A DNA stretch of 64,000 nucleotides, from the NCBI GenBank assembly GCA_025618425.1, contig CM046848.1, positions 31,931,725-31,995,724 of the forward strand, in the 5' to 3' direction. Position 1 is the first letter of the stretch. Each line of letters begins with the position of its first letter. The notes beneath the pieces were generated by a model. It was not told the DNA's origin and searched no databases. It saw nothing but the letters and a program-made list of their open reading frames with translations. Made by a program: the position numbers and the translations under genes. The stretch is from Heliocidaris tuberculata (Eukaryota > Echinodermata > Echinoidea > Camarodonta > Echinometridae). Shown here piece after piece: positions 1-11,479 of the stretch.

Positions 1-190
1 GGATAAAATTTATTGATATGAGATGGACCATTGAGCCGAGAGATATGAATCGCTCTTTTCATCAGTCACACATTTAAATAAAAACACCACAAAATAAGAG
101 GAACCCAAAGCAAAACCACTTTCATCTTAAATCGTCCGTGAGAGATGTATCGTCGAGATGAGCATTTTACACCAACTGGAATGGGAATGA

Positions 191-690
191 CGCCAAACCG
201 CAAGGGGGAAAGAGAGAGAGAGAGAGAGGAGTGGAAGAAAAATAGAGAGATACATAGAGAGGGGGAGAGACTGAGAGAAAGATAGAGAGAGGTTGAGAGA
301 GACAGAGAGAGAGAGAATGAGCGAGAGAGACAGAGAGAGAGAAAAAAGGGGGAGCAGCGAGATATAAAGAGAGGGGTAAAGAGACAAAAAGACTGAAAGA
401 GACATACAGGTATAGAATGAGAAAGAAAAAGAGAGAGATCGTTAGAGAGACGATCAGAAACAGACAAAAATAAAGGAGCATTGCTGGAAAAAGAAGTTGG
501 AAAAATAATAGAGATGGAGGGGGAGAAAGAGAAGCGGAGATAAAGACAAAAATGCTGGGAAAGATGGAAAGGGGGGTAGAGGTGGAGGAGGAGCGAGAGG
601 TGGAGGAGGAGCGAGAGTTGGAGGAGAGAAAGGTTGCAGCAGAAGAGAAAGAGGGAGAGAGAAAGAGAGAGAGAGAGAGATGACATTTTC
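191..690. repeat. GA-rich (polypurine) microsatellite tract
   Basis: About 500 bases of imperfect GA/GGA/GAAA repeats, almost pure purine on the + strand. All open frames here (serine/leucine-rich on the minus strand) are translations of CT repeats and are not genes. The flanks (1-190 and 691-1032) hold nothing recognised. Confidence 0.95.
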
Positions 691-1032
691 ACCGACTTTA
701 GGTCATGAGTTCCAGGAGTGAGTTGATAACTTTAAACGAAAGAAATTGTATGTCTAAAGTCAGAAACTGCTTTACGAACCGTGTAGAGAGATGATTATTG
801 AGGATGAGAAGAAATAAAAATGACGGCCTGCTAAGCCATGCGTCAAAAATCGAAGTAGCGAGCAGTAACTTGGTGCTCTAAGTGAATGTATGTGAGTGAT
901 AGAGGGGAACACAAGAGTTATACCTGTATCATTATTGAGATGCAGAATATCATTTCTATAATAGTTTACTCTTTGGTGGTTCATGGATGACATTCGATGT
1001 CTGTCGAACCAAGAGTCTTTATTGTTTTACAG

Positions 1033-1495
1033 ATAACGAAGCGTATCCGGACACCTACCCCCTGGACAACTACCCTCTAGGACAACTACCCCCGAATAAC
1101 TACCCCCCGGACACGTGTCCTAGGGGGTAGTTGTCTGGGGGGTAGTTGTCCGGGGGGTAGTTGTCCTAGAGGGTAGTTGTCCGGGGGGTAGTTGTCCGGG
1201 GGGTAGTTGTCCTAGAGGGTGGTTGCCCTAGGGGGTAGTTAGTCGGGGGGTAATCATCCTAGAGGGTAATTGTCCCGGGGGGTAGTCGTCCTAGAGGGTG
1301 GTTGCCCTAGGGGGTAGTTAGTCGGGGGGTAATCATCCTAGAGGGTAATTGTCCCGGGGGGTAGTCGTCCTAGAGGGTGGTTGCTCTGGGGGGTAGTTGT
1401 CCTAGGGGGTAGTTGTCCTAGAGGGTGGTTATCCTAGGGGTGGTTATCCGGGGGGTGGATGTCCAGGGGGTAGGTGTCCTAGAACCATAACGAAG
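1033..1495. mobile_element. TU-like foldback DNA element with minisatellite inverted repeats
   Basis: The element spans 1042-1486 and is flanked by a perfect 9-bp direct repeat ATAACGAAG (1033-1041 and 1487-1495), read as the target-site duplication. Its body is 15-16 bp tandem units of the type GTCCGGGGGGTAGTT. A short left arm (about four units, 1042-1108) is in one orientation. A long right arm (about 23 units, 1121-1486) is in the opposite one. They meet at the perfect palindrome GGACACGTGTCC (1109-1120). The ends match as inverted repeats: GGACACCTACCCCCTGGACA at the left and its complement at the right. No coding capacity. The architecture resembles the sea urchin TU family, known from memory for 15-bp tandem repeats in the outer inverted-repeat domain; the family assignment is inference. 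Confidence 0.75.
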
Positions 1496-1499
1496 ACAT

Positions 1500-2517
1500 G
1501 TGGTATAACGAACGCTATCTGTAAAAAAAAAAAAAAAAAGACTAATTTACGGAGAAATGCTCTTCTGTTTATCAAAACATAGAACGTAAAAGGGACAATT
1601 ACATTAATATTCATCCGGGAATCGTCACCATGGTGACAATTCATTCGAATCACTGCGAGTAAAAGAAGGAGAAACTGCAGTGAAATAGTTTGCTTGATAA
1701 AAGTACACTTGAGTGGAACTTTTCTGCCAAATATCAAGGTTTGTGGAAAAGTTAACCACGTGTTAACTTGAAACTATAGAGAACGTATATAAGCCTACAG
1801 TTATTAAGATATTTAGAAATAGTTTCTTTTCACGATGAGCAGACGAGTAAACAAAATACTTTGGGGAAAGCTTTCCTCTGCTGCTCTGCAAGCTTTATGA
1901 ACTATTTCTCAACGTTACTTCTTCAACCAGATAAACTTCTCCAGTGAGCTCTTAAAATAGCACCAAGATATTGGAGATGGCGGATGTCGAGCCAATGTCT
2001 CTAGCTCAAAATAATGTCATTTTTATCTTATCCACGGCGTCTTCAGTACACTAAATAATTCAAAACAGATCACGTTTCCAGACCATAAAAAGCGAAAATT
2101 TGTTTACCATACCACCAGTTTACCGCCACACGATGTTTTGAAGAATGTTTACTCGCCAATGTTTCACAATAACATCGAGTAATTACCGTCATTAGGCCGA
2201 TGCGCTTCGAGAGGAAATGTCTCGGTCGCACATCAATGAATAAATGACGAGTATGGTCATTGGAAGGAGACTATATGATGCCGAGAGTTACGGGCGTAGC
2301 GTGCATTATGGGAGAGGGAGCGGCACCGATCTTATTCGATAAATTAAATGTGAACTGGCAAGGCCCCAAATTAGGGGGAGAGGTGCAGGAGGGGTCCTAT
2401 CATCTTCCTTTCTGATCCCTTTGCTCTCTCCCTTTTTGTTTCTCTGTGATTTTTGTTTCTTCTAATTTTGGCTTAAATGCAGAATACCTAACAACGAGTT
2501 AGGACAGTGTATTGGCA
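1500..2517. other. Unassigned sequence
   Basis: About 1 kb with a short poly-A run near 1523 and no supported gene. A 97-codon minus-strand frame at 1444-1737 runs into the foldback repeat and has no family signature. Confidence 0.6.
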
Positions 2518-2725
2518 CGATTAGAGTTAGGGTTAGGGTCACAGTTAGGGTCGGTCACTGTTAGGGTCAGGGTTAGGGTCGGTCACTGTTAGGGTATAAG
2601 TTTAGGGTTAGGGTCAGGGTTAAGGTCGGTCACGGTTAGAGTTAAGGTTATGGCTAGTGTTAGAATTAGGATTTGGGCTATAGACCCTCTTATCATGATT
2701 ATAGGCTTCAGGGTTGGGGTTAAGG
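2518..2725 (+). repeat. Degenerate interstitial TTAGGG-type repeat
   Basis: Repeated GTTAGGGT words, often separated by GGTCGGTCAC, make a decayed telomere-like array reading TTAGGG on the + strand. The perfect period breaks down toward 2690. It may be an internal telomeric remnant or a minisatellite that resembles one. It lies well inside the window, so it is not a chromosome end. Confidence 0.75.
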
Positions 2726-2749
2726 TTACTTGTGTGACACGGTATTCTG

Positions 2750-2858
2750 CAGTTCTTCCCTTTTATCTTCTTTTTCTGTCGTCATTAGATGGGGGGGGGG
2801 CACCTATCCCGTGCCCCTCCCCTGTAGCTACGCCACGGACGAGAGTGGCTTATGATGT
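2750..2858. mobile_element. hAT-like MITE fragment (one end)
   Basis: The stretch ends in CCCCTGTAGCTACGCCAC, the complement of the CAGTGGCGTAGC terminus shared by several other elements in this window (45137-45416, 48808-49026). The preceding bases also resemble the inner right part of the 45-kb copy. No left end and no target duplication were found, so this is a fragment. Confidence 0.5.
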
Positions 2859-2869
2859 GCTTCACTGAG

Positions 2870-4010
2870 CTCGACTTACGGACCATCCTCCCGAGGTGAA
2901 GTCGACACGCGAACTAAATTAGAAGTTGACGATGCGCTAAGTAGCGAAATAACAGCGATTGGAACCAGCCAACCACCATGATACAAAGGACAGGGAGAGC
3001 AAGGGGGTATTATGATGACATGTTTGCAATTTATTTATTTTTACTTTTCAGGTAGAGATAAATACTTATCTAATAATTGTGGTTAGAAGATGAGATGGTA
3101 TATTGCATAGGCCTTTACGTATAGACATTATAATAATTTGCCAATTATTTTGTTTTGGTTATTGGAATGTTAATGGCATTGAAAGGTATAGACTGTAGAT
3201 TGGAGGGGCAAAATTGAACAAAATCTTAGAAACAAACTTAATGATAAAACTGGAGAGTTCTCTGACTCTATCGAATCAAAATAACATTACCGACTTACCA
3301 ATCAGATTTCGCTCAAACTTTCACCAATTCATTTATCTAATTTTTCCTTTCCAACTTGCTAAATTGGATTACGCATTAATGAATTTTCCTAGGATTACTT
3401 CAAATTGACTTTACCGCCCTCTCGCACGAAGAGATATGACCATTTCGTAATCTATTTATATGACCCCCCCCCCCCCCTCCTCCCTCCCCACCCCTTGCTA
3501 GAAATGTCATGTTCGATCTGCAGATTAATGACGTCAAAAAGATCCTGGATGGGAATATGTCATCTGCTTACTATAGGATCGACATTTCAACCAAGTCTGT
3601 GCTGGATTATGGAAATATAATCGTTACCATGGTTACATGTCAGTAGACTGTCAGTCCACGAGACTGACAGCCCACAAGACCGGCAGTCCATGAGACCGAC
3701 AGTGTCGGTCTAGTGAACCCTTAAGTAAGTTCTCATTATTGACATTGTTGATCTCGAGAGAGGTAGCCAAACAAAACAGGGTGACGTATCCTGAATCAAA
3801 AACACAGGGGAGAGGCGAAATAAACCGTAGGTTTGCCAGTGAAGATCGTCCTAATTCTCTTCTAGATAAATTGAAATTTTTGACAATGCCCCTCCAACAC
3901 ACTGCAAAAGGGGCCCTATACGCCGACTCAGTCTTTTGTTCAGACAGCCTGAATATAAGTTTTGTATAAAGAGCTTCTAATAATATTATTGTTAAAAACC
4001 AAAAGAGATG
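2870..4010. other. Unassigned sequence
   Basis: About 1.1 kb with only short open frames and a C homopolymer near 3465-3480. Nothing recognised on either strand. Confidence 0.6.
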
Positions 4011-4012
4011 AA

Positions 4013-4041
4013 TTTTTTTTTTTTTTTTTTTGGGGGGGGGG
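4013..4041 (+). repeat. Poly-T tract joined directly to poly-G tract
   Basis: Nineteen T followed without a break by ten G. Four clean junctions of this kind occur in the window (also 27026-27047, 35234-35257, 36746-36775). This one abuts the 3' end of a minus-strand LINE. Confidence 0.9.
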
Positions 4042-4045
4042 TTGT

Positions 4046-5090
4046 CAATTATTAGATTATTCAGATTCAGATTCAGATTTCAGATTTAGATTTTATTTCA
4101 TTACATTTTCATTTTTTCAAAGTATATAACAATAAGTATTATGAATCTGACAATATTCAAAATAATTGACAACACAACTTAGTGCATAAACATTTTTCGA
4201 TCATTACAAGCAAAACAAAGTGCATTAAAGTTTGAGTTGTGAGAGAAAAAAAAAAGTAACATCAATGAAGACTACTTAAGATTAATTTTATGAAAATGAG
4301 AATGAAAACAGAGACCAGCTTAGAAGCAAAGCTTGTAGAAGCGCTGGTCCCTGGCAAAAAGATGAAGCATGAATACAGTACATAAAAAGAACTAGACTGG
4401 GCAATCATGCATAAAATGCCCAATAAAAGGGAAAAAGGAAGAAGACAGATACATGGCCTTGGAAAGCAAACAAATTATAGACATAACACACTTGCTATAG
4501 AAGAGAAAGCACTGAGAAATATTGTAAACACAAAAAGCTGGAAATAGTAATAGGAAAATAGTAAAGTTTTAAAGAAGTAAACTTTACAAAAGACGGAACA
4601 AGAATGACAAAGTGACAGGTGGGGGTTAGGACGGGAGGGTGGGAAAGGGACAAGATCTTGAAGGTTTCATTTCGTCTTTAGATTTTGCTACACAGGTAAA
4701 CAACAGTCGTCATCAGGATCACTGAGGGATCAATGTTCATAAAAAGCAATTAGTGATTTTTTCAATTTACGTTTGAGCGTACTTAAACTTATACTGTCTC
4801 GTATATTTAAAGGGAGGGAATTCCAAAATTTAGGAGCAGTAAATGAAAAAGTATTCTGGGTTAATGCTGTACGAGTTCTTGGCAAGTGATACAGATTTAT
4901 TTGTCTAGTGGGATAATGATGTATTTCGTTATTTACTGTAAATATATTATTGAAGACAGTGGGCAATTCGTGGTTATGATACTGAAACATAAGTACAGCA
5001 AGGTTGAGGCGATAAATATCATAAATTTTTAGTACATTATTAGAGTGAAACAGACCATCTGTGTGGATTATACATTACGTTCTGCGGTTA
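4046..5090 (-). mobile_element. 5'-truncated LINE, reverse-transcriptase C-terminus plus 3' UTR
   Basis: Minus-strand translation from about 5085 to the stop at 4730 gives the C-terminal end of a CR1/L2-type LINE reverse transcriptase. It shows IHTDGLF, then YHNHELP, HHYPTRQ, LPRTRTAL and FWNSLPLNIRDS, followed by a lysine-rich LKRKLKKSL tail. This run of motifs is characteristic of the end of non-LTR retrotransposon ORF2. A stop codon lies upstream of the IHTDGLF block, and everything further 5' is missing, so the copy is dead. The 3' UTR runs from 4729 down to a short ATCTGA-type tail repeat at about 4060-4092, as expected for self-primed LINE insertion. No target duplication was identified. 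The clade is inferred from motif style. Confidence 0.85.
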
Positions 5091-7080
5091 CGAAAATAAT
5101 ATTGTACATCGAAAAGAAAAAAGTATTAAGCAAAGATGAATCATTACTTTCAAATTATACCTTAATGTCTGATGTTTAATATTCTCTTTGAATTTTCCAT
5201 CTCCTCTTCCCATATCTTGCCTCTGTCTAATTTTTCGAGTCCTCTTCTCACTTAAATCATTTTCTTTGCCCGTCTGCCCTGACATAAGCAGATCCAATTT
5301 TAATATCTTTCAAAAAAGAGATTAATATTTGTGCTAACTGATATCCTCCCGTCATAATATAAGATATAGAACAAGAGTTGCGATCTAATAATTTCATTCA
5401 CGGTGGCATTCATAGAAGTCACACCCCCGTCCCACGGGTGCAAACCACTCCATTTAAAAGGGTCAAATTTATTTGGACGTCAAAGATTGAGGTCAGCAAT
5501 TTGTTTCTACCATCTCTGAGGTCTGATGCGTGAAACCTAGATAGATTAAAAAGAGGAAGGGTGAGTAAAATATGAATCGAGCCGGGATAATGATGAAATG
5601 GAGAGAGGGATGGTTAAGGGATATAATAAATGGAAGCTTAGAATAAATGAAATATAAACTGACAAGGATGGGAGGGGAATATTTGCCCTTGATGTGTCTT
5701 GATGCGGTGACAGAACTGTTTATCACCCGACCTTTTCTCTCTCTGTCTATCCCTGTCCATGCCTACGAATTAATAGCGGGTGGGGAGCCTACGTTTGATT
5801 CGCATTCTATCAAGGTGCTGTGCTTGTGAGTGTGCGCGTGTGTGAGTGAGTGTGCGTGTGGGGTAGGTGGAAAGTCTATCGCGACCAAGTCTCCGTGAAA
5901 TACCAAGAGACGAATTAAAAGTAGGCCATTCAGTGCGTTTCATTGCTACGATGATGTGAGACAGACGATATAAGGTTGCGCGCGTTGAATATCAAACAAG
6001 TAAAAATCGAACAGCGATGAAGGGAAAGTAAAGAGGAGGACCTATTTAACCATTTTTCGCCATCTTTCAGTAACTCATCACTATCAGTGGGAGGAAACAG
6101 ATTATTTCAAGCGGGAAGGATGTACTGAAGGCATGCATGTCTTTTCTTTTTTCGTCTCCTCGACAACATTTTCTTTTTTTTTTTCTGCATTTGCCTTTTC
6201 TTTCGATTTTACTTATAAACAAGAAATACATTGCTGTCGTTTTTAGATCAAAGGTACACACATTCTATAAGTTTTATGCATTCAACAATCAATAAAATAG
6301 ATGCTCATTTGATTAAATAAAACCTAAATTTAGCTAATAATTTATATTATGCTTATATAATTATGTTTCGTTACTCTTAGGCCTATGTCGAAGAAGACGA
6401 ATGAAAACAAATAAAGATATGGTAAAATCAATTAACTTGAATTTTTATGTTCTTTACATCATCTACGTCACACCCTCATTGTTATTTTGAAATAAACGAG
6501 AAATTACATAAGAAAAGAAGATGTTAAAAGGGACCATCTGTAACTTATCATATTGGTTTATTGTTAATTGTTATTGTTTCTCTATAGATGTTATTACTCA
6601 GTTACATAGCTTTTTAAGCAATGTTAATCAGTCATTCTGACAAATTAATAGTAAATTCTTTTATGATCACTGTACAGCTCACATTGACTTTGAAATGTCC
6701 TATAATTTTTTATACAGAAATTACAATCCAAATGGGTCTTACCTAAAACAGTCAATGAATAATTAATTGTTAATAAATTTGGAATTGGAATTTTTCTCCT
6801 AAATAAACAGCTCCAGGTTCTATGAAAATATAGAATGGTAAAATGATGTCCAACATTGTTGTCACTAATGGAACCCTTACATAAGTAATTTGATAAAATT
6901 CACCTGTTTAAGGGTTGTTGTTTTGTGTCTTTTGAGGCTTTTGAGTTCAGATGGACTGATCTAAAACTGGTAGTCTACTCACGAACTCGAGTGCCCTCTG
7001 GAGTTTGTAAACGATCTCAAATCCAAAGAGCCCGGGCAAATCTTATGGGAGAAGACCTCATATGATTTTAAGCACTGTTC
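5091..7080. other. Unassigned AT-rich sequence
   Basis: About 2 kb with no recognised gene, RNA or element. A GT-rich patch lies near 5825-5865. Frames up to 86 codons show no family signature. Confidence 0.6.
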
Positions 7081-7082
7081 CG

Positions 7083-7215
7083 CCTGAGCGCCGGTTAATT
7101 ACCTCGTTGCGAGGTAATCACACCGTGGCGAAGCGGCCCATCTAGGCCGATAGGGCAGGCGAGAACGGCACGCAGCACTCCGCTCGGGTAACTGTACCGC
7201 GGCGTTAGAGGAACA
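7083..7215. other. GC-rich island with a short hairpin
   Basis: A sharply GC-rich block in AT-rich surroundings. It contains ATTACCTCG-TTG-CGAGGTAAT, a perfect 9-bp stem with a 3-base loop. No tRNA, snRNA or rRNA could be matched by eye, and its function is unknown. Confidence 0.5.
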
Positions 7216-7529
7216 GGGTGTTTTGTGAAGGGTCAGGTTGTAAATAGCAGAATGGAAGTTGAATTATAGATTGGAAAAGATTTACATGGTGTACAGGTCG
7301 ATGGGTTTATCAGAGATAGGAGATTTAGAAGGGGAAAAAAAGAGGTAAAGAGGGAGAAGGGTACAGAGAGTCGAACCGAATTGCAGAGAGGGAGTGAGAG
7401 AATAATAGGTAAAGGAGGAAGTGAAAGATGGACGAAATCTGTGAAAGAAGGACGAGGTAATGGAGACAGCCTTACTGATGGACTAAGAAAGGAAGTAATT
7501 CCAGTCCTTTATCATCATTTGAACAAGAC

Positions 7530-7900
7530 TATTGTATACTGTATATGGCATATTGTATTATTGCATATTGCATATTGCATATTGTATATTTCATATTGTT
7601 ATAATGTGTATTGAATATTATGAATTGTATATTGTATAATTTTTTTTATATATTATATTTTGCATATTGTATATTGAATATGGTACATTGTATCAAGGGG
7701 GAAATAGGCAAGCTTGCCTAGTACCTCCTTGATTGTATATTATATATTGTATATTTTATATTGTATATTGTATTTTGTATATTGTATAATATTACGTATT
7801 GTCTATTGTATATTGTATAGTGAATATTATATATTGTATATTGTATATAGCATATAGTATATTGTATAATATATATTGTATATTGAATATTGATGTGAAC
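7530..7900. repeat. AT-rich minisatellite (TATTGTATATTG-type)
   Basis: Irregular repeats of ATTGTATATTG and ATTGCATATTG. They are interrupted at about 7695-7732 by an unrelated imperfect hairpin around GGCAAGCTTGCC. Frames inside (for example 7799-8083) are repeat translations. Confidence 0.85.
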
Positions 7901-8570
7901 AGGGTCATGATGTGTTCAGTTATGTTGGTATTGAAGATGCCTTGCACGCCAGGTGTACTTTATCTTAGGTTGACTTTGAGTTCTGTGATATGCAATGATT
8001 TAGCGGTTATTTTACAGCGAAACGGCACCTGCAAAAATCAATTTATGTACTTTACCTTTTTACAACTTGATATAATACTCTAAGATAACATAGTGTCAAC
8101 ATACGATAAATATTATTTTGATTCCATAACAACCAGGAAACCTTTCTTAGATACTGTTCAAATCTGCTAGTCAAATGTTTGTTTGAAATTGAATAAAAAT
8201 CAATAGTGTAGGGCTTTTAATATTTCATTGGACTTTGAAATATGAAACTATGTTGTATTTCAAAATTTACTGGCTCAAATCAATATTGCTTATTATATTT
8301 CACATTATTTAGGACTCATTTAAATTTTCTCTTCTAGAATTTTGATTTCTCTATTAATGTATTTCTGTATTTTTTATCAATACATACGTGGTCAATTTGC
8401 ATTACTCTTTTCATCTTCTAATAGTATACATTTACTAAATATATGTTTATGTTGATATATTTTTTGTATTCTTGTAAAAAAATTATTGTAGTATATAACT
8501 CTCAGTTAACTCTACTTCTTTTATAATTATTTGAGCCTTCTCATTTCATTTCTCTCCCATTTTCCAAGTC
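7901..8570. other. Unassigned AT-rich sequence
   Basis: No gene or element recognised. Confidence 0.6.
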
Positions 8571-8573
8571 CTC

Positions 8574-8655
<82 letters not shown>
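8571..8655. repeat. (CT)n microsatellite
   Basis: About 85 bases of nearly perfect CT dinucleotide repeat. Confidence 0.98.
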
Positions 8656-8659
<4 letters not shown>

Positions 8660-8661
<2 letters not shown>

Positions 8662-10530
8662 TTATGTTGAAAAGCGTAGAAACCCGTGAGTACTATAAGC
8701 CGTGAAGGCAACTCTTTCGAACGCGGCTGATCTGAAAGTAATTCTGCCCTCTCTCGTTCATCTTCTATAATGTTTAGGGGCATTCATAAGTATTCTAGTT
8801 TATCACTTCCCAGGTATGTTATGTTATTTCATATCCTCGAATTAATTCTTGGTTCTTATTAATAATTCGACAAATTATTTGAAAATCATCTTAAGAACCT
8901 AATTCCTTGTAAACTGATTCACAAAGCGTACTAGGATGTTAAATTACAGAAGAGAAGTACACGTAAAAAAAAATGAACATGTAAATTGGCCGAATGGGTA
9001 TAGTGCTCTATGTATCAAAACCCATTTTCCCCTTTTTTGTAAAAAAAAAAAAATAACACAAAAAACCCCGAAAAAGAAACATATAGAAAGTCATGTAGCC
9101 AATTGGTCAGCAAAAGCTGGTCTTTGATATAAAAAATAATGGACTCATGCAGTGTTTGTCATTTTTGTTGTATACCTTATTTTTCTTCTTGCCCATAACT
9201 GGGCTAATTTTCGTTATTTCAACTTACATTTTTGACCATTATTATCTTTATCATTATTATCTTTATGAAGAAATGACGTTCTGTTGCACTCGTCATCATC
9301 AAGATATAAACAATTCATTATATATTACCCTCCTTTAGTATTGTTGGATATTCAATCGCACAGGTCATTTGTAATGTTCATCTTTGACGTATTAGTGTAG
9401 GTCTTTTTGCATGCACTCCCTAAAAGGCATCTTCGCCGAGTTCGCACTTCGTACCAAATAAAATTTCATGATTTTTGAAACTATGATTATCATAGATGAA
9501 GATCGAATCTCTCCTAAAAGTGTCTGAAACCACTTGATTCTATTGCCTTTGTCACAAGATTGACTTTAGAAATAAACACCCTATAGTGTAGACGTCTATG
9601 TTCAACCGTATAGCTGGAGAAATACTAATGAAGAGTTGATTCGATGCACAGAGTCTAGGGTTTTGATGATTTATATTCCATTTGATTTAGAGACTCGTCG
9701 TAAAGAGTGTCTTACTACAACCTTTGCCTCCTGGTTATGTACTTTCTCTTCCCCACTCACAAGCAAAGCGGGTTTTCCGATCTCACTGCAGACATTGAGG
9801 ATACTGTATAATGATTACTGAGGGACTGAAGTTACCGGCTATCATTAATCACCGCGCTAAGACTCGACATATTTTAGCAGACACCTCACGACAGTGCGAT
9901 GAACTGATAAGTCGCTTACTTCAAGAGCGATGTCTTTATTTTACATTATACTGCTTCGAGGAGGTCTTTTAAGCGAGTATACATGTAATATTATCTTGTT
10001 CATAATCATAATTACTCGGTACAAGCAATTCCATTTTTGTTAGTAATAATTGGCGCGGAAGGCCTTTCCAGATTGGACTGACTCTCTAGGTTTTTAATTG
10101 AGATGTATCACGGATATTCATCTCTGCTTTAAAGGGCATTAGGTCTACATGGTCTACGTCGCATGAGAAGTTGATCTATCAATTTTATAAGCCCACACAG
10201 TCAGATGAAAGGTGGCAAGCTAAGAAAGACATTTTCCAAGCAACGTTTTTGTCTTATATATTCATGTACCTCTCTGATCTAATCATCACTATATATTTTC
10301 AAATTGTGATACGTTTTGTTTTAGCCTTTTCACTATACTGTACATTTGGCTAAAACGATGATAAAATACAGAACTAATACAATTACATGTGATTTAAGAG
10401 GTTGAATGACAGATGTAAAAAGAAAGTAATAGTAAACGCTCAGTAGATTTGGTGTTCAAGAGAGCATTATTACCTGGCTGTGTCTCAAACTTGCGACGCA
10501 CTCAGACTACATGGCTCTTCAAGTTAACGA
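8660..10530. other. Unassigned sequence
   Basis: About 1.9 kb without a supported gene. A tRNA-like A-box string (TGGCCGAATGGGTATAGTGC near 8985) has no matching B box, so no tRNA is called. Confidence 0.55.
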
Positions 10531-10531
10531 G

Positions 10532-10845
10532 CATTGCAGGCCCGTAACTACCATTTTACTGGGTGTTGAGACATTACAATGAAGTGGACCTAACTGAGTG
10601 AGCGAAGCGACCGAGCGAGGGCGCGGATCTCCTGAGCGGGGGAGGGTGTGGGAGGGGGTGTCTCTCATCCCAGGGTAGGGGATTTTGGGCATTTTCTATC
10701 AGAAAATCAAGTTTTAGTTGCATTTTAGGTACAATTTTGATGACCAAAAAGTGTTTTTTTTTTTGGTTTTTTGTCAAGCGGACCTGGGGGGGGGGGGGGG
10801 GGGTGCGCACGTACCCCTCGCATTTCTAGTTACGGGCCTGCATTG
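10532..10845. mobile_element. MITE with 14-bp perfect terminal inverted repeats
   Basis: The element runs 10537-10840. It starts CAGGCCCGTAACTA and ends TAGTTACGGGCCTG, perfect inverted repeats. CATTG lies directly outside both ends (10532-10536 and 10841-10845), a possible 5-bp target duplication or part of a longer decayed one. The interior is G-rich, with a long G run near 10786-10803 and a GAGCGAAGCGACCGAGCG motif. There is no transposase frame. Superfamily is uncertain. Confidence 0.75.
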
Positions 10846-11039
10846 TGTCACTCTACTTTCTTTCATGAGAAAGGTGTTACCTGTGGAATCCGATGTAGAT
10901 GTTTTTTTTATTGTCTTTAATCAATCTTCTGATAATACTTACATTTTAATGTATTTTTAAAGCCTGTAAAGATGGAATAATGTTAGGAGATGGGTGTCAC
11001 CATACTTCCTTCTTATCTTGCTATGTATTGATGTTGCTG

Positions 11040-11078
11040 AAAGTGGCAAATAAACCTTGTTTTGTCAAAAAAAAACCT
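11040..11078 (+). other. Possible retroposed 3' end (AATAAA followed by A run)
   Basis: AATAAA is followed about 14 bases later by a run of A, as in a polyadenylated transcript end or a LINE/SINE tail. No coding sequence could be attached to it upstream. Confidence 0.3.
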
Positions 11079-11154
11079 ACATACAGAGGGTAAAGTGGAG
11101 AAGATGAGCATGGCGAGGGTGCAAGGTAAAAGGACGAATGAGATGGGGAATAGA

Positions 11155-11475
11155 GAGAAGAGAATGAAGGAAGAGAGAGAGAGATGGGAAGAAAGTTTGG
11201 GGAAAGAGAGATATGAATAATTAGACTGATAGGTGAATAGATTTACATAGACATAGAGACAGCGAGAGAGAGAGAGAGAGAGAGAGAAGAGAGCGAAGGA
11301 AGAAGAAAAATAAAGAGAGAATGAGAAAAGAGGGAAGGAAGGAAGGTTTGGAAATGAGAGAAGTATTTATAATTAGATTAATAGGTGAGTAAACATAGAC
11401 ATAATAGAGAGAGAGAGAGAAGATAAGAGGGAAGGAAGAAGAAATACAGAGGAGAGAGAGAGAGAAAAAAAAAGA
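11155..11475. repeat. GA-rich microsatellite cluster
   Basis: Several (GA)n blocks, with two related stretches around AATTAGA and TAGGTGA words near 11218 and 11370 that suggest an internal duplication of about 160 bp. Confidence 0.8.
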
Positions 11476-11479
11476 AATG

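Noticed and set aside
66..692. 208-codon serine/leucine-rich minus-strand frame
   Set aside because: Pure translation of a GA/CT microsatellite; several frames are open over the same bases.
1033..1495. CRISPR-like array
   Set aside because: Regular repeats but no spacers of constant length, units run directly into each other, reversed orientation in the left arm, and the genome is eukaryotic.
8975..9010. tRNA A-box-like string TGGCCGAATGGGTATAGTGC
   Set aside because: No B box at the required distance; an A run lies there instead.
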